Shown in pieces: positions 23,741 to 31,319 of a stretch of DNA of 31,319 nt. Within the stretch, counting starts at the first letter, position 1. Each line of letters opens with the position of its first letter. Source of the stretch: Muribaculaceae bacterium (GTDB lineage: Bacteria > Bacteroidota > Bacteroidia > Bacteroidales > Muribaculaceae); NCBI GenBank assembly GCA_009775225.1, contig VSPE01000025.1:1-31319 (forward strand), in the 5' to 3' direction. The position numbers and the translations under genes are program-made. Below the pieces are notes generated by a model. That model had not been told where the DNA came from. It did not search any database and worked only from the letters and a program-made list of their open reading frames with translations.

Positions 23741-25210
23741 TCAGTAGGAGAGTACGTTTTTACGCGCGGCATCGATTTTCAGGAGTATGAACAATAGAAT
23801 GGTGAACCCCCACAACGACGAGCCTCCGTAACTGAAAAATGGCAATGGTATGCCTATTACAGGACACAAGCCTATGACCATACCTATATTGATACAGAAA
23901 TGGAAAATGAGATACGACGCCACACAATAGGCATATACACGCCCGAATGTAGTGGGCTGGCGTTCGCCGAGTTTGAGCACTCTGAGTATGAGCGCCAGGA
24001 AAAGCAGCGTGACCAGCATTGTGCCTACAAAGCCTTCTTCTTCGCCTATGGTGCAGAAAATAAAGTCGGTATGCTGCTCGGGCACATATTTGAGCTTGGT
24101 CTGCGTTCCGTTGAGGAAGCCCTTGCCGAAAAATCCGCCGGAACCAATAGCTATTTTGGACTGGTTCACATTGTATCCGGCAGCCCGGAGGTCTTCCACA
24201 ATACCGAGCGCCACCTGTATGCGCAGCTGCTGATGGGGCTGAAGTTTCCCGAAGGCTACATTTACCGAAAACATGAATACCACTGCCAGCACCGCCGTGA
24301 CAACGGTGAGATAAAGGCCGGGGCGGTGATACTTGATAGCCTCGACTACCACATATATACAAGCTACCGCTATCACACCCAAAGCGACCGGCAGGCCGGG
24401 TACAGGTACACCGCAGGCATCAAGAATATACTCCACGACACCTATGCCGACGAACCATATCACGAGGTTGCGGCCAATCTCCATGCGCTTGGAATATACC
24501 ACAGCCATTGCCGTCATTACCACCATTATCATCACGAGCACCACAAATTCGCCTGTAGGCATGCCCATGACCATAGTTTCGGTGTACTTTATTGCCACAA
24601 CAAATATGAGTACAGCGAAGAATGCCGCAAAAAGGACAAGGCCGCTCATGCCTTCGCGGTAAAGCACAAGGAAGAGCGCCAGGAATGTAAGCGCCGAGCC
24701 TGTCTCATTCTGCAAAAGGATAAGCACAATAGGGATAAAGATGATTGCCAAGGCCTTGACATAGTTAAGTGACTTGGCATTGAGCACAAAATGGTAGGTA
24801 CTGAACAGCTTGGCCAATGCGAGCGCAGTGGCAAATTTGGCAAACTCGGCTGGCTGAAGACTCATAGAGCCGAACGATATCCACGAACGGGAGCCCTTGA
24901 TGTCGTGAGCCACCAATGGCGTGATTGCCAAAAGAATTACGACGACTACATATATCGGAAAGGCATACGTCTCGTACATGCGGGCATCTATCAGCAATAT
25001 GACAAGACCAAGAATAAGCGACAGGCCAATCCAACGCAACTGTTTGCCGGAGAACTCCGTATCGGCAAACATACTGGCGTTGTCGAAATTATAGCAGGCA
25101 GCATATATGCTCACCATTCCGGCAAACACCATAATCAGGTATATAATCACCGTGGGCCAGTCGAGGTGGCGGAAAATATCCGACGGGTCATTTCTTCTTG
25201 GCAGGGGCAT
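23741..25210 (-). CDS. rodA: Peptidoglycan glycosyltransferase RodA (SEDS family)
   Basis: A 489-aa integral membrane protein of the SEDS family, which polymerises lipid II into glycan strands during elongation together with PBP2. About ten to twelve membrane segments are visible. Conserved SEDS stretches include SWISFGSMSLQPAEFAK, QSKIAIGSGGFFGKGFLNGTQTKLKYVPEQHTDFIF (shortened here to its key points: GSGG, GKG, PEQHTDF) and the end GIPLPFFSYGGSS. The open frame extends to 25294 but overlaps mrdA heavily. The ATG at 25210, opening MPLPRRNDP, leaves a 23-base overlap with mrdA and fits the family N-terminus. The overlap implies coupled translation with its partner PBP2. Confidence 0.96.
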   Translation of the reverse strand: MPLPRRNDPSDIFRHLDWPTVIIYLIMVFAGMVSIYAACYNFDNASMFADTEFSGKQLRWIGLSLILGLVILLIDARMYETYAFPIYVVVVILLAITPLVAHDIKGSRSWISFGSMSLQPAEFAKFATALALAKLFSTYHFVLNAKSLNYVKALAIIFIPIVLILLQNETGSALTFLALFLVLYREGMSGLVLFAAFFAVLIFVVAIKYTETMVMGMPTGEFVVLVMIMVVMTAMAVVYSKRMEIGRNLVIWFVGIGVVEYILDACGVPVPGLPVALGVIAVACIYVVVEAIKYHRPGLYLTVVTAVLAVVFMFSVNVAFGKLQPHQQLRIQVALGIVEDLRAAGYNVNQSKIAIGSGGFFGKGFLNGTQTKLKYVPEQHTDFIFCTIGEEEGFVGTMLVTLLFLALILRVLKLGERQPTTFGRVYAYCVASYLIFHFCINIGMVIGLCPVIGIPLPFFSYGGSSLWGFTILLFILLKIDAARKNVLSY

Positions 25211-27041
25211 AGAAAATCGAAGAGTTAAGCATTTGGTCTTCCATGTATTTTCGCTCCGGGGCAATCTTTCCGGTGAGGTACTTCTCCATGACAAGGCTGC
25301 CTATAGGCACACCGTAGGTAGCACCCCAGCCGCCGTTCTCCACATACACCGCTACGGCTATCTTAGGCTCCTGATACGGAGCGAAGCCCATAAAGGCGGA
25401 GTGGTCCTTGCCGTGGGGGTTCTGCGCCGTGCCTGTCTTTCCGCAGACCTCGATGCCCTGAATGGCTGCGCGACGACATGTACCGCCTGTCACAGCCATG
25501 CGCATACCCTCAGCCACGTCGTTGTACCAGTGTGCGTCGACAGTGGGTGTATGGCGCTCGAAAGGCGGCAACACAGTATCCTGAACTTCTTTCACCACAT
25601 GCGGAGTGATGTAGTGGCCTCTGTTGGCAATGGTAGCCGAAAGATTGGCAATCTGAAGAGGAGTGGCAAGAATTTCGCCCTGACCGATAGATACCGAAAT
25701 AATGGTGTTGGCGCTCCAGTGGCCCTTGCTGTAGAATTTGTCGTAGAAACGGTCGTTCGGAATAAAGCCGCGGCTCTCGCCCGGGAGGTCTACACCGAGA
25801 CGGTATCCGTAGCCCATAGACACAAGGTGTTTCTTCCAGATTTCGAAGGCAGCAGCGGAAGAGCCATACTTGCTGCGGCGGTCAATCATGGCTTTGAAGC
25901 CCCAACAGAAGAAGGCGTTGCACGATGTCTGCAAAGCCGGCTTGAGGGGTAGCGGCGCCGGATGCGCGTGGCAACCCACTCTGAGACCGCCGCTTATATA
26001 TCCATGTGAACATGGATAGGTGGTGTGAAGGTCTATAATGCCCTCCTGCAGGAATATGAGACCCTGTGTGGGCTTGAATGTCGAGCCGGGAGGGTACGCA
26101 CCCATAATGGCACGGTCGAACAAGGGCCACGACTCATCCTGCACGAGCTTCTTGTAGTTCTGGCCGCGCTGACGGCCCACAAGGAGCGTGGGGTCGTAGT
26201 TGGGCATCGACACCATACACAGCACTTCGCCCGTGGCCGGCTCAATAGCGACGACGGCGCCGCGCTTTCCTACCATGAGCGACTCGGCATACTGCTGGAG
26301 CTTGATGTCGAGGCTTAGGCGCAGGTCGCGTCCCGATACGGGCTCGACGTCGTGGGCGCCTTCATCGTAGCGGCCTTGTATGCGGCCTCTCGCATCGCGC
26401 ATCAGTATCTCAACACCCTTTATGCCTCTGAGATAAGGCTCGTAGCTCTTCTCCACACCGAGGTCGCCGGTGTAGTCGCCGGGCGAATAATAGCTGTCGC
26501 AGTCGATGTCGGCCTGCGACACCTCGCGTATGTTGCCGAGAACATTAGCGGCCGTTGGCTGCTTGTACTGGCGCAGGATACGCTTCTGAATGAAGAAACC
26601 GGGGAAGCGGTACAGCTTCTCCTGCAGGCGCCCGTAGTCCTGCGCGGAAAGCTGCGACATAAGGCGCTGTGGCGTGTACGACGAGTATCCGGGGTTCAGA
26701 CGCTTATCCTTGATGTCTACAAGGCGCTTTTTGAACTGTTCGGGAGTGATATTGAGAGTATTGCAGAAGTCGATTGTATCGAACGGCTGCACATCGCGGG
26801 GGATGAGCATCACGTCGTAGGCCGGCTGATTGAATACCACCAGCTCACCGTTTCGGTCGTATATGAGTCCGCGCGAGGGGTAGACGGTCTTTTTAAGGAA
26901 CGCGTTCGAGTCGGCCGACTGCTTGTACTTTTCGTCGTTGATTTGGAGGTCGAAGAGGCGTATGATGTATATGAGGGCTATCAGGACGATGAAGCCCCCG
27001 ATTACATACTTGCGTTTCTCGAGATTATAATTCTTTCGCAC
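25188..27041 (-). CDS. mrdA: Penicillin-binding protein 2 (elongasome transpeptidase)
   Basis: A 617-aa class B penicillin-binding protein that cross-links new peptidoglycan during elongation. One membrane anchor lies near 12-30. The pedestal/dimerisation domain follows with SRGLIYDRNGELV (56-68). The transpeptidase motifs are STFK (S320, K323), SCN (373-375) and KTG (535-537). The start codon is GTG at 27041; the resulting N-terminus, MRKNYNLEKRKYVIGG, matches Bacteroidales PBP2 and there is no better ATG. It follows mreD by 15 bases and overlaps rodA by 23 bases. Confidence 0.96.
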   Translation of the reverse strand: MRKNYNLEKRKYVIGGFIVLIALIYIIRLFDLQINDEKYKQSADSNAFLKKTVYPSRGLIYDRNGELVVFNQPAYDVMLIPRDVQPFDTIDFCNTLNITPEQFKKRLVDIKDKRLNPGYSSYTPQRLMSQLSAQDYGRLQEKLYRFPGFFIQKRILRQYKQPTAANVLGNIREVSQADIDCDSYYSPGDYTGDLGVEKSYEPYLRGIKGVEILMRDARGRIQGRYDEGAHDVEPVSGRDLRLSLDIKLQQYAESLMVGKRGAVVAIEPATGEVLCMVSMPNYDPTLLVGRQRGQNYKKLVQDESWPLFDRAIMGAYPPGSTFKPTQGLIFLQEGIIDLHTTYPCSHGYISGGLRVGCHAHPAPLPLKPALQTSCNAFFCWGFKAMIDRRSKYGSSAAAFEIWKKHLVSMGYGYRLGVDLPGESRGFIPNDRFYDKFYSKGHWSANTIISVSIGQGEILATPLQIANLSATIANRGHYITPHVVKEVQDTVLPPFERHTPTVDAHWYNDVAEGMRMAVTGGTCRRAAIQGIEVCGKTGTAQNPHGKDHSAFMGFAPYQEPKIAVAVYVENGGWGATYGVPIGSLVMEKYLTGKIAPERKYMEDQMLNSSIFYAPAKKK

Positions 27042-27056
27042 GTGGGAGTGATATTG

Positions 27057-27575
27057 CTACACTCTGTTGCGGCGACGTACCAGTAGGCAGTCGAGGGCGT
27101 AGAGCATGAGGAAAGTATAAGCCGAGGATGCGGCGACACGAATGAGCAAGAGCCTGAAGTTGAAGAGCTGGAATGCCTCTACCGTAAACATCATGATGCA
27201 GTAAATCAGCACCATTGTGAGCATAAACTTCATATAGGCGGCATAGCCCATAGTATGCGAGGAGGGCGAACGTCCTGCGAGGTCGTCGTCGGTGCTGACA
27301 TACAGGTGAAAGACAGGCTTTCGCGCAAACGACAGCACAGTACAGCAGAGGGAGTTCACACCCGGAGTGTCGCAAAACACGTCGAGAGTCAGTCCGACCA
27401 TAAATCCGAGGAAAGTCGACAGGTTTGTGCCGAGTGTCACCGGCAGCATCACTATGAGGTATATAAACACCAAAGGCACAGCCACATTGAAGAGTATCAT
27501 GTGGTTGAATATGATAGCCTGCGCCGGAATGAGCAGCAGGAAACAGATTGCATATTTAATTGCGAACTTAGTCAT
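27057..27575 (-). CDS. mreD: Rod shape-determining protein MreD
   Basis: A 172-aa inner-membrane protein with about five hydrophobic segments, the usual size and layout for MreD, which works with MreC, RodA and PBP2 in the elongasome. The segment FLGFMVGLTLDVFCDTPGVNSL matches the conserved MreD core with Asp followed by a Gly-rich turn. Sequence conservation in this family is low, so the call also relies on position. It begins 2 bases after mreC and ends 15 bases before mrdA. Confidence 0.93.
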   Translation of the reverse strand: MTKFAIKYAICFLLLIPAQAIIFNHMILFNVAVPLVFIYLIVMLPVTLGTNLSTFLGFMVGLTLDVFCDTPGVNSLCCTVLSFARKPVFHLYVSTDDDLAGRSPSSHTMGYAAYMKFMLTMVLIYCIMMFTVEAFQLFNFRLLLIRVAASSAYTFLMLYALDCLLVRRRNRV

Positions 27576-27577
27576 AC

Positions 27578-28447
27578 TCAGGTGCCGAATGGCTTTTTCT
27601 TAGCGTCGTTCTCCTCGCCGGCCGACAACGCGCGTATCTCGTCGGCCTGATAGTTTACCACCACCTGCACGTTGCCAAGTGTGGTAAAGTCGGCCAGCAG
27701 CTTCACTCTCAGAGAGAAGAAGTTCTGATTTTTATCGGTATTATCGTCGAGCACCACACCAACAGGCAGCCCCGGAGGGAATACGGCCGAGTAGCCGCTG
27801 GTGACGATAGTATCGCCGATATTGAATACGGTGTGGCGCGGCAGTTCTTCGAGCAGTGCTTCATCGGGGCGCAAACCGTCCCATACAAGCGAGCCGAAGT
27901 AGTCGCTCTTCTTGATTTTGCACGACAGGCGGAAGTGCGGGTTGAGAAGCGATATCACACGAGCACTGCCCTCCCCCACATTGCTCACAATGCCAACCAC
28001 ACCGTTCTGGTCTATCACGCCGAGTTCTGGACGTATGCCGTCGCGAGTGCCTTTGTTGATAGTGAGATAGTTGAACGGGCGCGAAATCGAGTTGTTTATC
28101 ACGTGTGCCACAATGAAATCGAAGTGACGCACATCGTCTTCGAGCATAAGCGTATCCACATATCCGGCCTCCTGCATAAGGTCGAGCTGCTCCTGCATCT
28201 GCACAATCTGAGCCTGCAACTCAGCATTGCGTCGGTTGAGGTCTTCGTTGATGTCGTGCAGGCTGAAATAGGAGGTCACATTGTTTGCCCCCTTGTAAGC
28301 GGCAGAAGCCAGGCGGCCGGCAGAAGTGATATACACGTGCTGCCTGTATGGGTCATCCTTAAAAAGCAGCATGCAGCTTATCACCACCAGAAAGGTGAAG
28401 ACAAACCACTTGCTGTGCTTTATAAGAAATGAAAATAACTCGTTCAC
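27578..28447 (-). CDS. mreC: Rod shape-determining protein MreC
   Basis: A 289-aa bitopic protein that activates PBP2-RodA from the periplasm. One membrane segment (about 14-28) is followed by a coiled coil (about 60-95, rich in Glu, Gln and Leu). A double beta-barrel domain follows, with YLTINKGTRDGIRPELGVIDQNGVVG (about 125-150) and TSGYSAVFPPGLPVG near 215, both conserved in MreC. The start codon is GTG at 28447; the N-terminus MNELFSFLIKHSKWFVF fits Bacteroidales MreC. It follows mreB by 31 bases. Confidence 0.95.
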   Translation of the reverse strand: MNELFSFLIKHSKWFVFTFLVVISCMLLFKDDPYRQHVYITSAGRLASAAYKGANNVTSYFSLHDINEDLNRRNAELQAQIVQMQEQLDLMQEAGYVDTLMLEDDVRHFDFIVAHVINNSISRPFNYLTINKGTRDGIRPELGVIDQNGVVGIVSNVGEGSARVISLLNPHFRLSCKIKKSDYFGSLVWDGLRPDEALLEELPRHTVFNIGDTIVTSGYSAVFPPGLPVGVVLDDNTDKNQNFFSLRVKLLADFTTLGNVQVVVNYQADEIRALSAGEENDAKKKPFGT

Positions 28448-28478
28448 CGCGTTGTGCAGCCATAGTTAGCGCTTTTCC

Positions 28479-29498
28479 TTATCGGATAAGGAAAGAGAAG
28501 CGGTGTATATTCTTCAGCGCCACACCCGTACCCTTGGCCACGCAGAGCAGGGGGTCGTCGGCAATGTGGAACTGAATACCAATCTTATCTATGAGGCGCT
28601 TGTCGAGACCGCGCAGCAACGCACCGCCACCTGCCAGATATATACCGTTCTTCACGATATCGGCATACAGCTCGGGAGGAGTCTGTTCGAGGGCGCTGAG
28701 CACGGCAGCCTCGATTTTGCTGATAGTCTTTTCGATACAGTGGCATATTTCCTGATAGTTTACAGGAATTTCCAGCGGCAGCGAAGTCATGAGGTTGGGG
28801 CCGTGTACCACATAGTCCTCCGGAGGATTTTCAAGCTCGGTAAGAGCAGAACCCACGTGCATCTTAATCTGCTCGGCAGTGCGGATGCCCACCTTGATGT
28901 TATGGGCGCGGCGCATGTGGTTGAGGATGTCGTCGGTAAGGTCGTCGCCTGCAATCTGTATACTCTTATTGCTCACGATACCGCCGAGAGAAATCACGGC
29001 GATTTCGGTAGTACCGCCGCCTATATCCACAATCATGTTGCCCTGCGGAGCCTCAACATCGAGACCGATACCGAGAGCGGCAGCCATAGGCTCGTGTATC
29101 ATGTACACATCGCGTCCGTCGGCATGCTCCGACGAGTCGCGCACGGCACGCACCTCCACTTCGGTAGAGCCGGAGGGGATGCCGACCACCATGCGGAGCG
29201 AGGGCGAGAACCAGTTGTTCTTAGTGGAAGCCTTCTTCACGAGGCCGCGAATCATAAGCTCTGCGGCATTGAAGTCGGCAATCACACCCTTGCGCAGAGG
29301 GCGCACGGTGCGTATACCGGGGTGGCCTTTGCCCTCCATCTGGTGGGCTTCCTTACCCACTGCGATAAGCTTGTCTGTGCGGTTGTCGAGAGCCACTATC
29401 GAGGGCTCGTTTATGACAATCTTGTCGTTATGGATAATAATCGTATTGGCAGTGCCAAGGTCGATTGCTATTTCTTTTGTAAGTGAGAACAGTCTCAT
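28479..29498 (-). CDS. mreB: Rod shape-determining protein MreB
   Basis: A 339-aa bacterial actin that forms membrane-associated filaments guiding the elongation machinery. The ATP-binding phosphate-1 loop is DLGTANT (13-19), and the phosphate-2 region is VDIGGGTTEIAVISLGG (about 157-173). The adenosine region AGGGALLRGLDKRL lies near 290-303. The N-terminal MRLFSL resembles the membrane-binding patch. The gene starts 38 bases after the purH stop without an obvious terminator or strong promoter between them, so it may be read through from purH. Confidence 0.98.
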   Translation of the reverse strand: MRLFSLTKEIAIDLGTANTIIIHNDKIVINEPSIVALDNRTDKLIAVGKEAHQMEGKGHPGIRTVRPLRKGVIADFNAAELMIRGLVKKASTKNNWFSPSLRMVVGIPSGSTEVEVRAVRDSSEHADGRDVYMIHEPMAAALGIGLDVEAPQGNMIVDIGGGTTEIAVISLGGIVSNKSIQIAGDDLTDDILNHMRRAHNIKVGIRTAEQIKMHVGSALTELENPPEDYVVHGPNLMTSLPLEIPVNYQEICHCIEKTISKIEAAVLSALEQTPPELYADIVKNGIYLAGGGALLRGLDKRLIDKIGIQFHIADDPLLCVAKGTGVALKNIHRFSFLIR

Positions 29499-29536
29499 TC
29501 TGAAGTGATGTTAAAAGGAGGATGAGTGGCGTAAAA

Positions 29537-31069
29537 TCAGTGACGGAAGTGACGGAAGCCTGTCATAACCATAGTCATGCCATTATTGCGGCAGTACTCT
29601 ACCGAGTCTGTGTCGCGGATAGAGCCGCCGGGCTGTATCACATTGTCGACTCCGGCAGTGTGCGCTATCTCCACGCAATCGGCGAAGGGGAAGAATGCGT
29701 CGGATGCCATTGTCGAGCCGACGAGGTCGAAACCGAAGCTGCGGGCCTTGTCGATAGCGTGGCGCAGGGCATCGACACGCGATGTCTGACCTACACCCGA
29801 AGCAAGGAGCTGACCGTTGCGTGCAAGCACGATTGCGTTGCTCTTGGAGTGCTTCACAATCTTGTTTGCGAAGAGCATATCAGCGACAATGGCGTCGGAA
29901 AGATTTTCACCTGCCACGAGCTTGAGGTCATCGGAAGTCTCGACCTTGGCGTCGTTCTCCTGCATGAGCACGCCGCCGAGAATGGAGCGCATCTTCATGG
30001 CGGGAGATGCGACCTGCTTGCGCTTGAGTATTATGCGGTTCTTCTTCTGTCGGAGAATTGCAAGAGCATCGTCGGAATAATCGGGAGCGATTACCACTTC
30101 GAAGAAAATCTTACCGATTTCTTCGGCGGCATCGGCCTCTACGCGCTCGTTGCATATTATTATGCCGCCGAAAGCCGAAACGGGGTCGCCGGCGAGAGCG
30201 TCTTTCCATGCTTCGAGCACTGTGGGACGGGATGCCAGACCGCAGGCGTTGTTGTGCTTGAGCACAGCCACGGTGGTGGTGTCGAACTCGTCGATAAGAG
30301 CACAAGCGGCATCAATGTCGAGGAGGTTATTATAGGATATTTCCTTGCCGTTGAGCTGTTCAAAGAGAGCATCGAAGTCGCCATAGTAGCGGGCGGCCTG
30401 GTGGGGGTTCTCACCGTAGCGGAGGTCTTTTGCGCCGTCGACAGCCACACGGAGGTGATTTTCACTTTGGCCGCCATTGAGAGCGAACCAGTTGAAAATC
30501 GCGCTGTCGTAGCCCGACGAAACGGAGAAAGCTTCTGCAGCAAGATGACGGCGTTCTTCAAGAGTAGAGGAGGCGCCGTGGTTGTCGAGGATACCTTCCA
30601 GATATGCGAACTGGGCATCAGAAGCAACTATAAGGGTATCGGCAAAGTTTTTGGCAGCGGCGCGGATAAGCGAAATGCCGCCGATATCTATCTTCTCAAT
30701 AATATCCTGTTCGGAAGCGCCGGAGGCCACTGTTGCCTCGAAGGGATAGAGGTCGACGATTACAAGGTCGATAGGGTTGATTTCGTACTGCGCGAGTTCT
30801 GCAATGTCGCCTTCATTGTCTCGGCGTGCGAGTATGCCACCGAACACTTTGGGATGCAGGGTCTTTACACGGCCGCCGAGAATAGACGGATAGCCTGTAA
30901 GGTCTTCCACTGCCTTACAGGGAATTCCCATACTTTCTATAAATGTACGCGAACCGCCCGTAGAGAGCAGTTCAACGCCTAACTGATGCAGTTTCTGTAC
31001 TATTGGAGCAATGCGATCTTTGCTGTAGACCGAGACTAAAGCTGTGCGGATAGGTTTGAGTGTCGACAT
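29537..31069 (-). CDS. purH: Bifunctional AICAR formyltransferase / IMP cyclohydrolase
   Basis: A 510-aa cytosolic enzyme for the last two steps of de novo IMP synthesis. The N-terminal MGS-like cyclohydrolase domain (about 1-190) includes STGGSRTFIESMGIP and GRVKTLHPKVFGGIL. The formyltransferase domain has RYGENPHQAARYY, the KHNNACG catalytic loop (Lys-His), SAFGGII and the C-terminal FPFADCVE and PGGSIRD motifs. The final residues repeat Phe-Arg-His twice, encoded by a tandem 9-base repeat; this matches the usual family end and is not an aberration. It has a good promoter and is probably the first gene of the rod-complex operon, an arrangement common in Bacteroidales. Confidence 0.97.
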   Translation of the reverse strand: MSTLKPIRTALVSVYSKDRIAPIVQKLHQLGVELLSTGGSRTFIESMGIPCKAVEDLTGYPSILGGRVKTLHPKVFGGILARRDNEGDIAELAQYEINPIDLVIVDLYPFEATVASGASEQDIIEKIDIGGISLIRAAAKNFADTLIVASDAQFAYLEGILDNHGASSTLEERRHLAAEAFSVSSGYDSAIFNWFALNGGQSENHLRVAVDGAKDLRYGENPHQAARYYGDFDALFEQLNGKEISYNNLLDIDAACALIDEFDTTTVAVLKHNNACGLASRPTVLEAWKDALAGDPVSAFGGIIICNERVEADAAEEIGKIFFEVVIAPDYSDDALAILRQKKNRIILKRKQVASPAMKMRSILGGVLMQENDAKVETSDDLKLVAGENLSDAIVADMLFANKIVKHSKSNAIVLARNGQLLASGVGQTSRVDALRHAIDKARSFGFDLVGSTMASDAFFPFADCVEIAHTAGVDNVIQPGGSIRDTDSVEYCRNNGMTMVMTGFRHFRH

Positions 31070-31097
31070 TGATTTTTATGCGATAGCTATTGGTTGG

Positions 31098-31105
31098 CAA
31101 AATTA
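31098..31105 (-). promoter_or_regulatory. -7 element of the purH/rod-complex operon
   Basis: On the minus strand this is TAATTTTG, a perfect TAnnTTTG match, 29 bases before the ATG at 31069. The predicted leader is about 20-25 nt. No TTTG -33 box is clear; the region upstream is an eight-T tract from a terminator-like hairpin. Confidence 0.6.
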
Positions 31106-31106
31106 C

Positions 31107-31133
31107 AAAAAAAATGCCGCATAGGGGCTATGC
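31107..31133 (-). terminator. Hairpin and T-tract upstream of the purH promoter
   Basis: GCATAG (31119-31124) pairs with CTATGC (31128-31133) around a 3-nt loop. On the minus strand, after GGCA, eight T follow (31107-31114). This would end a transcript arriving from beyond the right edge and insulate the purH promoter, which begins two bases further on. Confidence 0.55.
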
Positions 31134-31319
31134 ACCTCCTATTTTTTCAAAAAAAAATTCAAGTATATCCAAAAACCGCAGGTTCAACGGACAAACACAC
31201 GATACATTGCCTGCCGGCACTCAGAAATTTCCAAGAAAAATTACTAACTTTCCTCTAAAACGTATTCTGTGATTTCTCCAACAAGCTGACCGAAAATAGG
31301 CGATATTGACCATATATTA
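31134..31319. other. AT-rich intergenic sequence at the right edge
   Basis: The last 186 bases hold no recognisable gene. A 60-codon plus-strand frame starting at 31090 runs through the promoter and A-tracts and looks spurious. The upstream gene, if any, ends beyond the window. Confidence 0.4.

Noticed and set aside
25211..25294. N-terminal extension of the rodA frame
   Set aside because: It lies inside the mrdA coding region and adds a charged, non-family sequence.
28503..29486. 327-codon plus-strand frame opposite mreB
   Set aside because: Antisense shadow of MreB; no domain and atypical composition.
29537..29565. Tandem 9-base repeat at the purH 3' end
   Set aside because: It encodes the normal RHFRH-type C-terminus of PurH.
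29522..30982. 486-codon plus-strand frame opposite purH
   Set aside because: Antisense shadow of PurH with no recognisable domain.
1..31319. Search for tRNA, rRNA, CRISPR array, insertion sequences and phage modules
   Set aside because: None could be supported by reading; only short hairpins were found between genes.

Overview
The window looks like a chromosomal segment of a Bacteroidales bacterium, most likely close to Muribaculaceae. Evidence: near-perfect copies of the Bacteroidetes -7 promoter element TAnnTTTG upstream of several genes, little Shine-Dalgarno signal, the order purH-mreB-mreC-mreD-mrdA-rodA, many lipoprotein signals of the Cys-Asp-Asp or Cys-Ser-Asp type, a Porin_10-type putative porin and a DUF4827-like lipoprotein. 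No insertion sequence, phage block, CRISPR array, rRNA or tRNA was seen. Family assignment is by eye from sequence motifs; no search was run.

Layout. 85-1458 (+) is the recombination factor radA. 1783-2391 (-) is an OmpH/Skp-like lipoprotein. A (+) group follows: the cytosolic dipeptidase pepD (2745-4202) and an endolysin-like N-acetylmuramidase (4301-5071). A putative porin (-, 5127-7145) is divergent from a (+) run of three exported proteins: a solo solute-binding protein (7210-8046), a UshA-like 5'-nucleotidase lipoprotein (8110-9648) and a large GH3 glucosaminidase fused to a serine hydrolase (9688-12672). After a gene-poor stretch (12673-13028) comes a (-) block: a 56-residue 2x[4Fe-4S] ferredoxin (13091-13261), then nrnA, a DUF4827-like lipoprotein and a glmM-like mutase (transcribed 16374 to 13355), and a flavodoxin (16454-16957). 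An OmpA-domain protein with one membrane anchor (17117-17959, +) converges on the long final unit.

The last 13 kb reads leftward from about 31.1 kb. It holds purH, the rod-complex genes mreBCD, mrdA (PBP2) and rodA, and then a small surface-glycan set: GT4 glycosyltransferase, SGNH esterase lipoprotein, unknown exported cysteine-rich protein, membrane O-acyltransferase, radical SAM/auxiliary-cluster enzyme and a second GT4. The spacing from rodA into the first glycosyltransferase is only 22 nt, and the next four genes overlap one another, so glycan decoration may be co-expressed with cell elongation. The later radical SAM gene may have its own promoter.

Themes. Much of the window concerns the envelope: wall synthesis (glmM, PBP2, RodA, MreBCD), wall cleavage or recycling (N-acetylmuramidase, NagZ-like GH3 fusion) and surface glycan assembly. 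Predicted regulation is simple: TAnnTTTG promoters, two of them placed so close to the start codon that mRNAs should be nearly leaderless, and terminators whose T-tracts abut the next promoter. No clear new defence or mobile system is present. The best candidates for undescribed biology are the glycan-modification cluster fused to the elongasome operon, the orphan N-acetylmuramidase, and the GH3/serine-hydrolase fusion.
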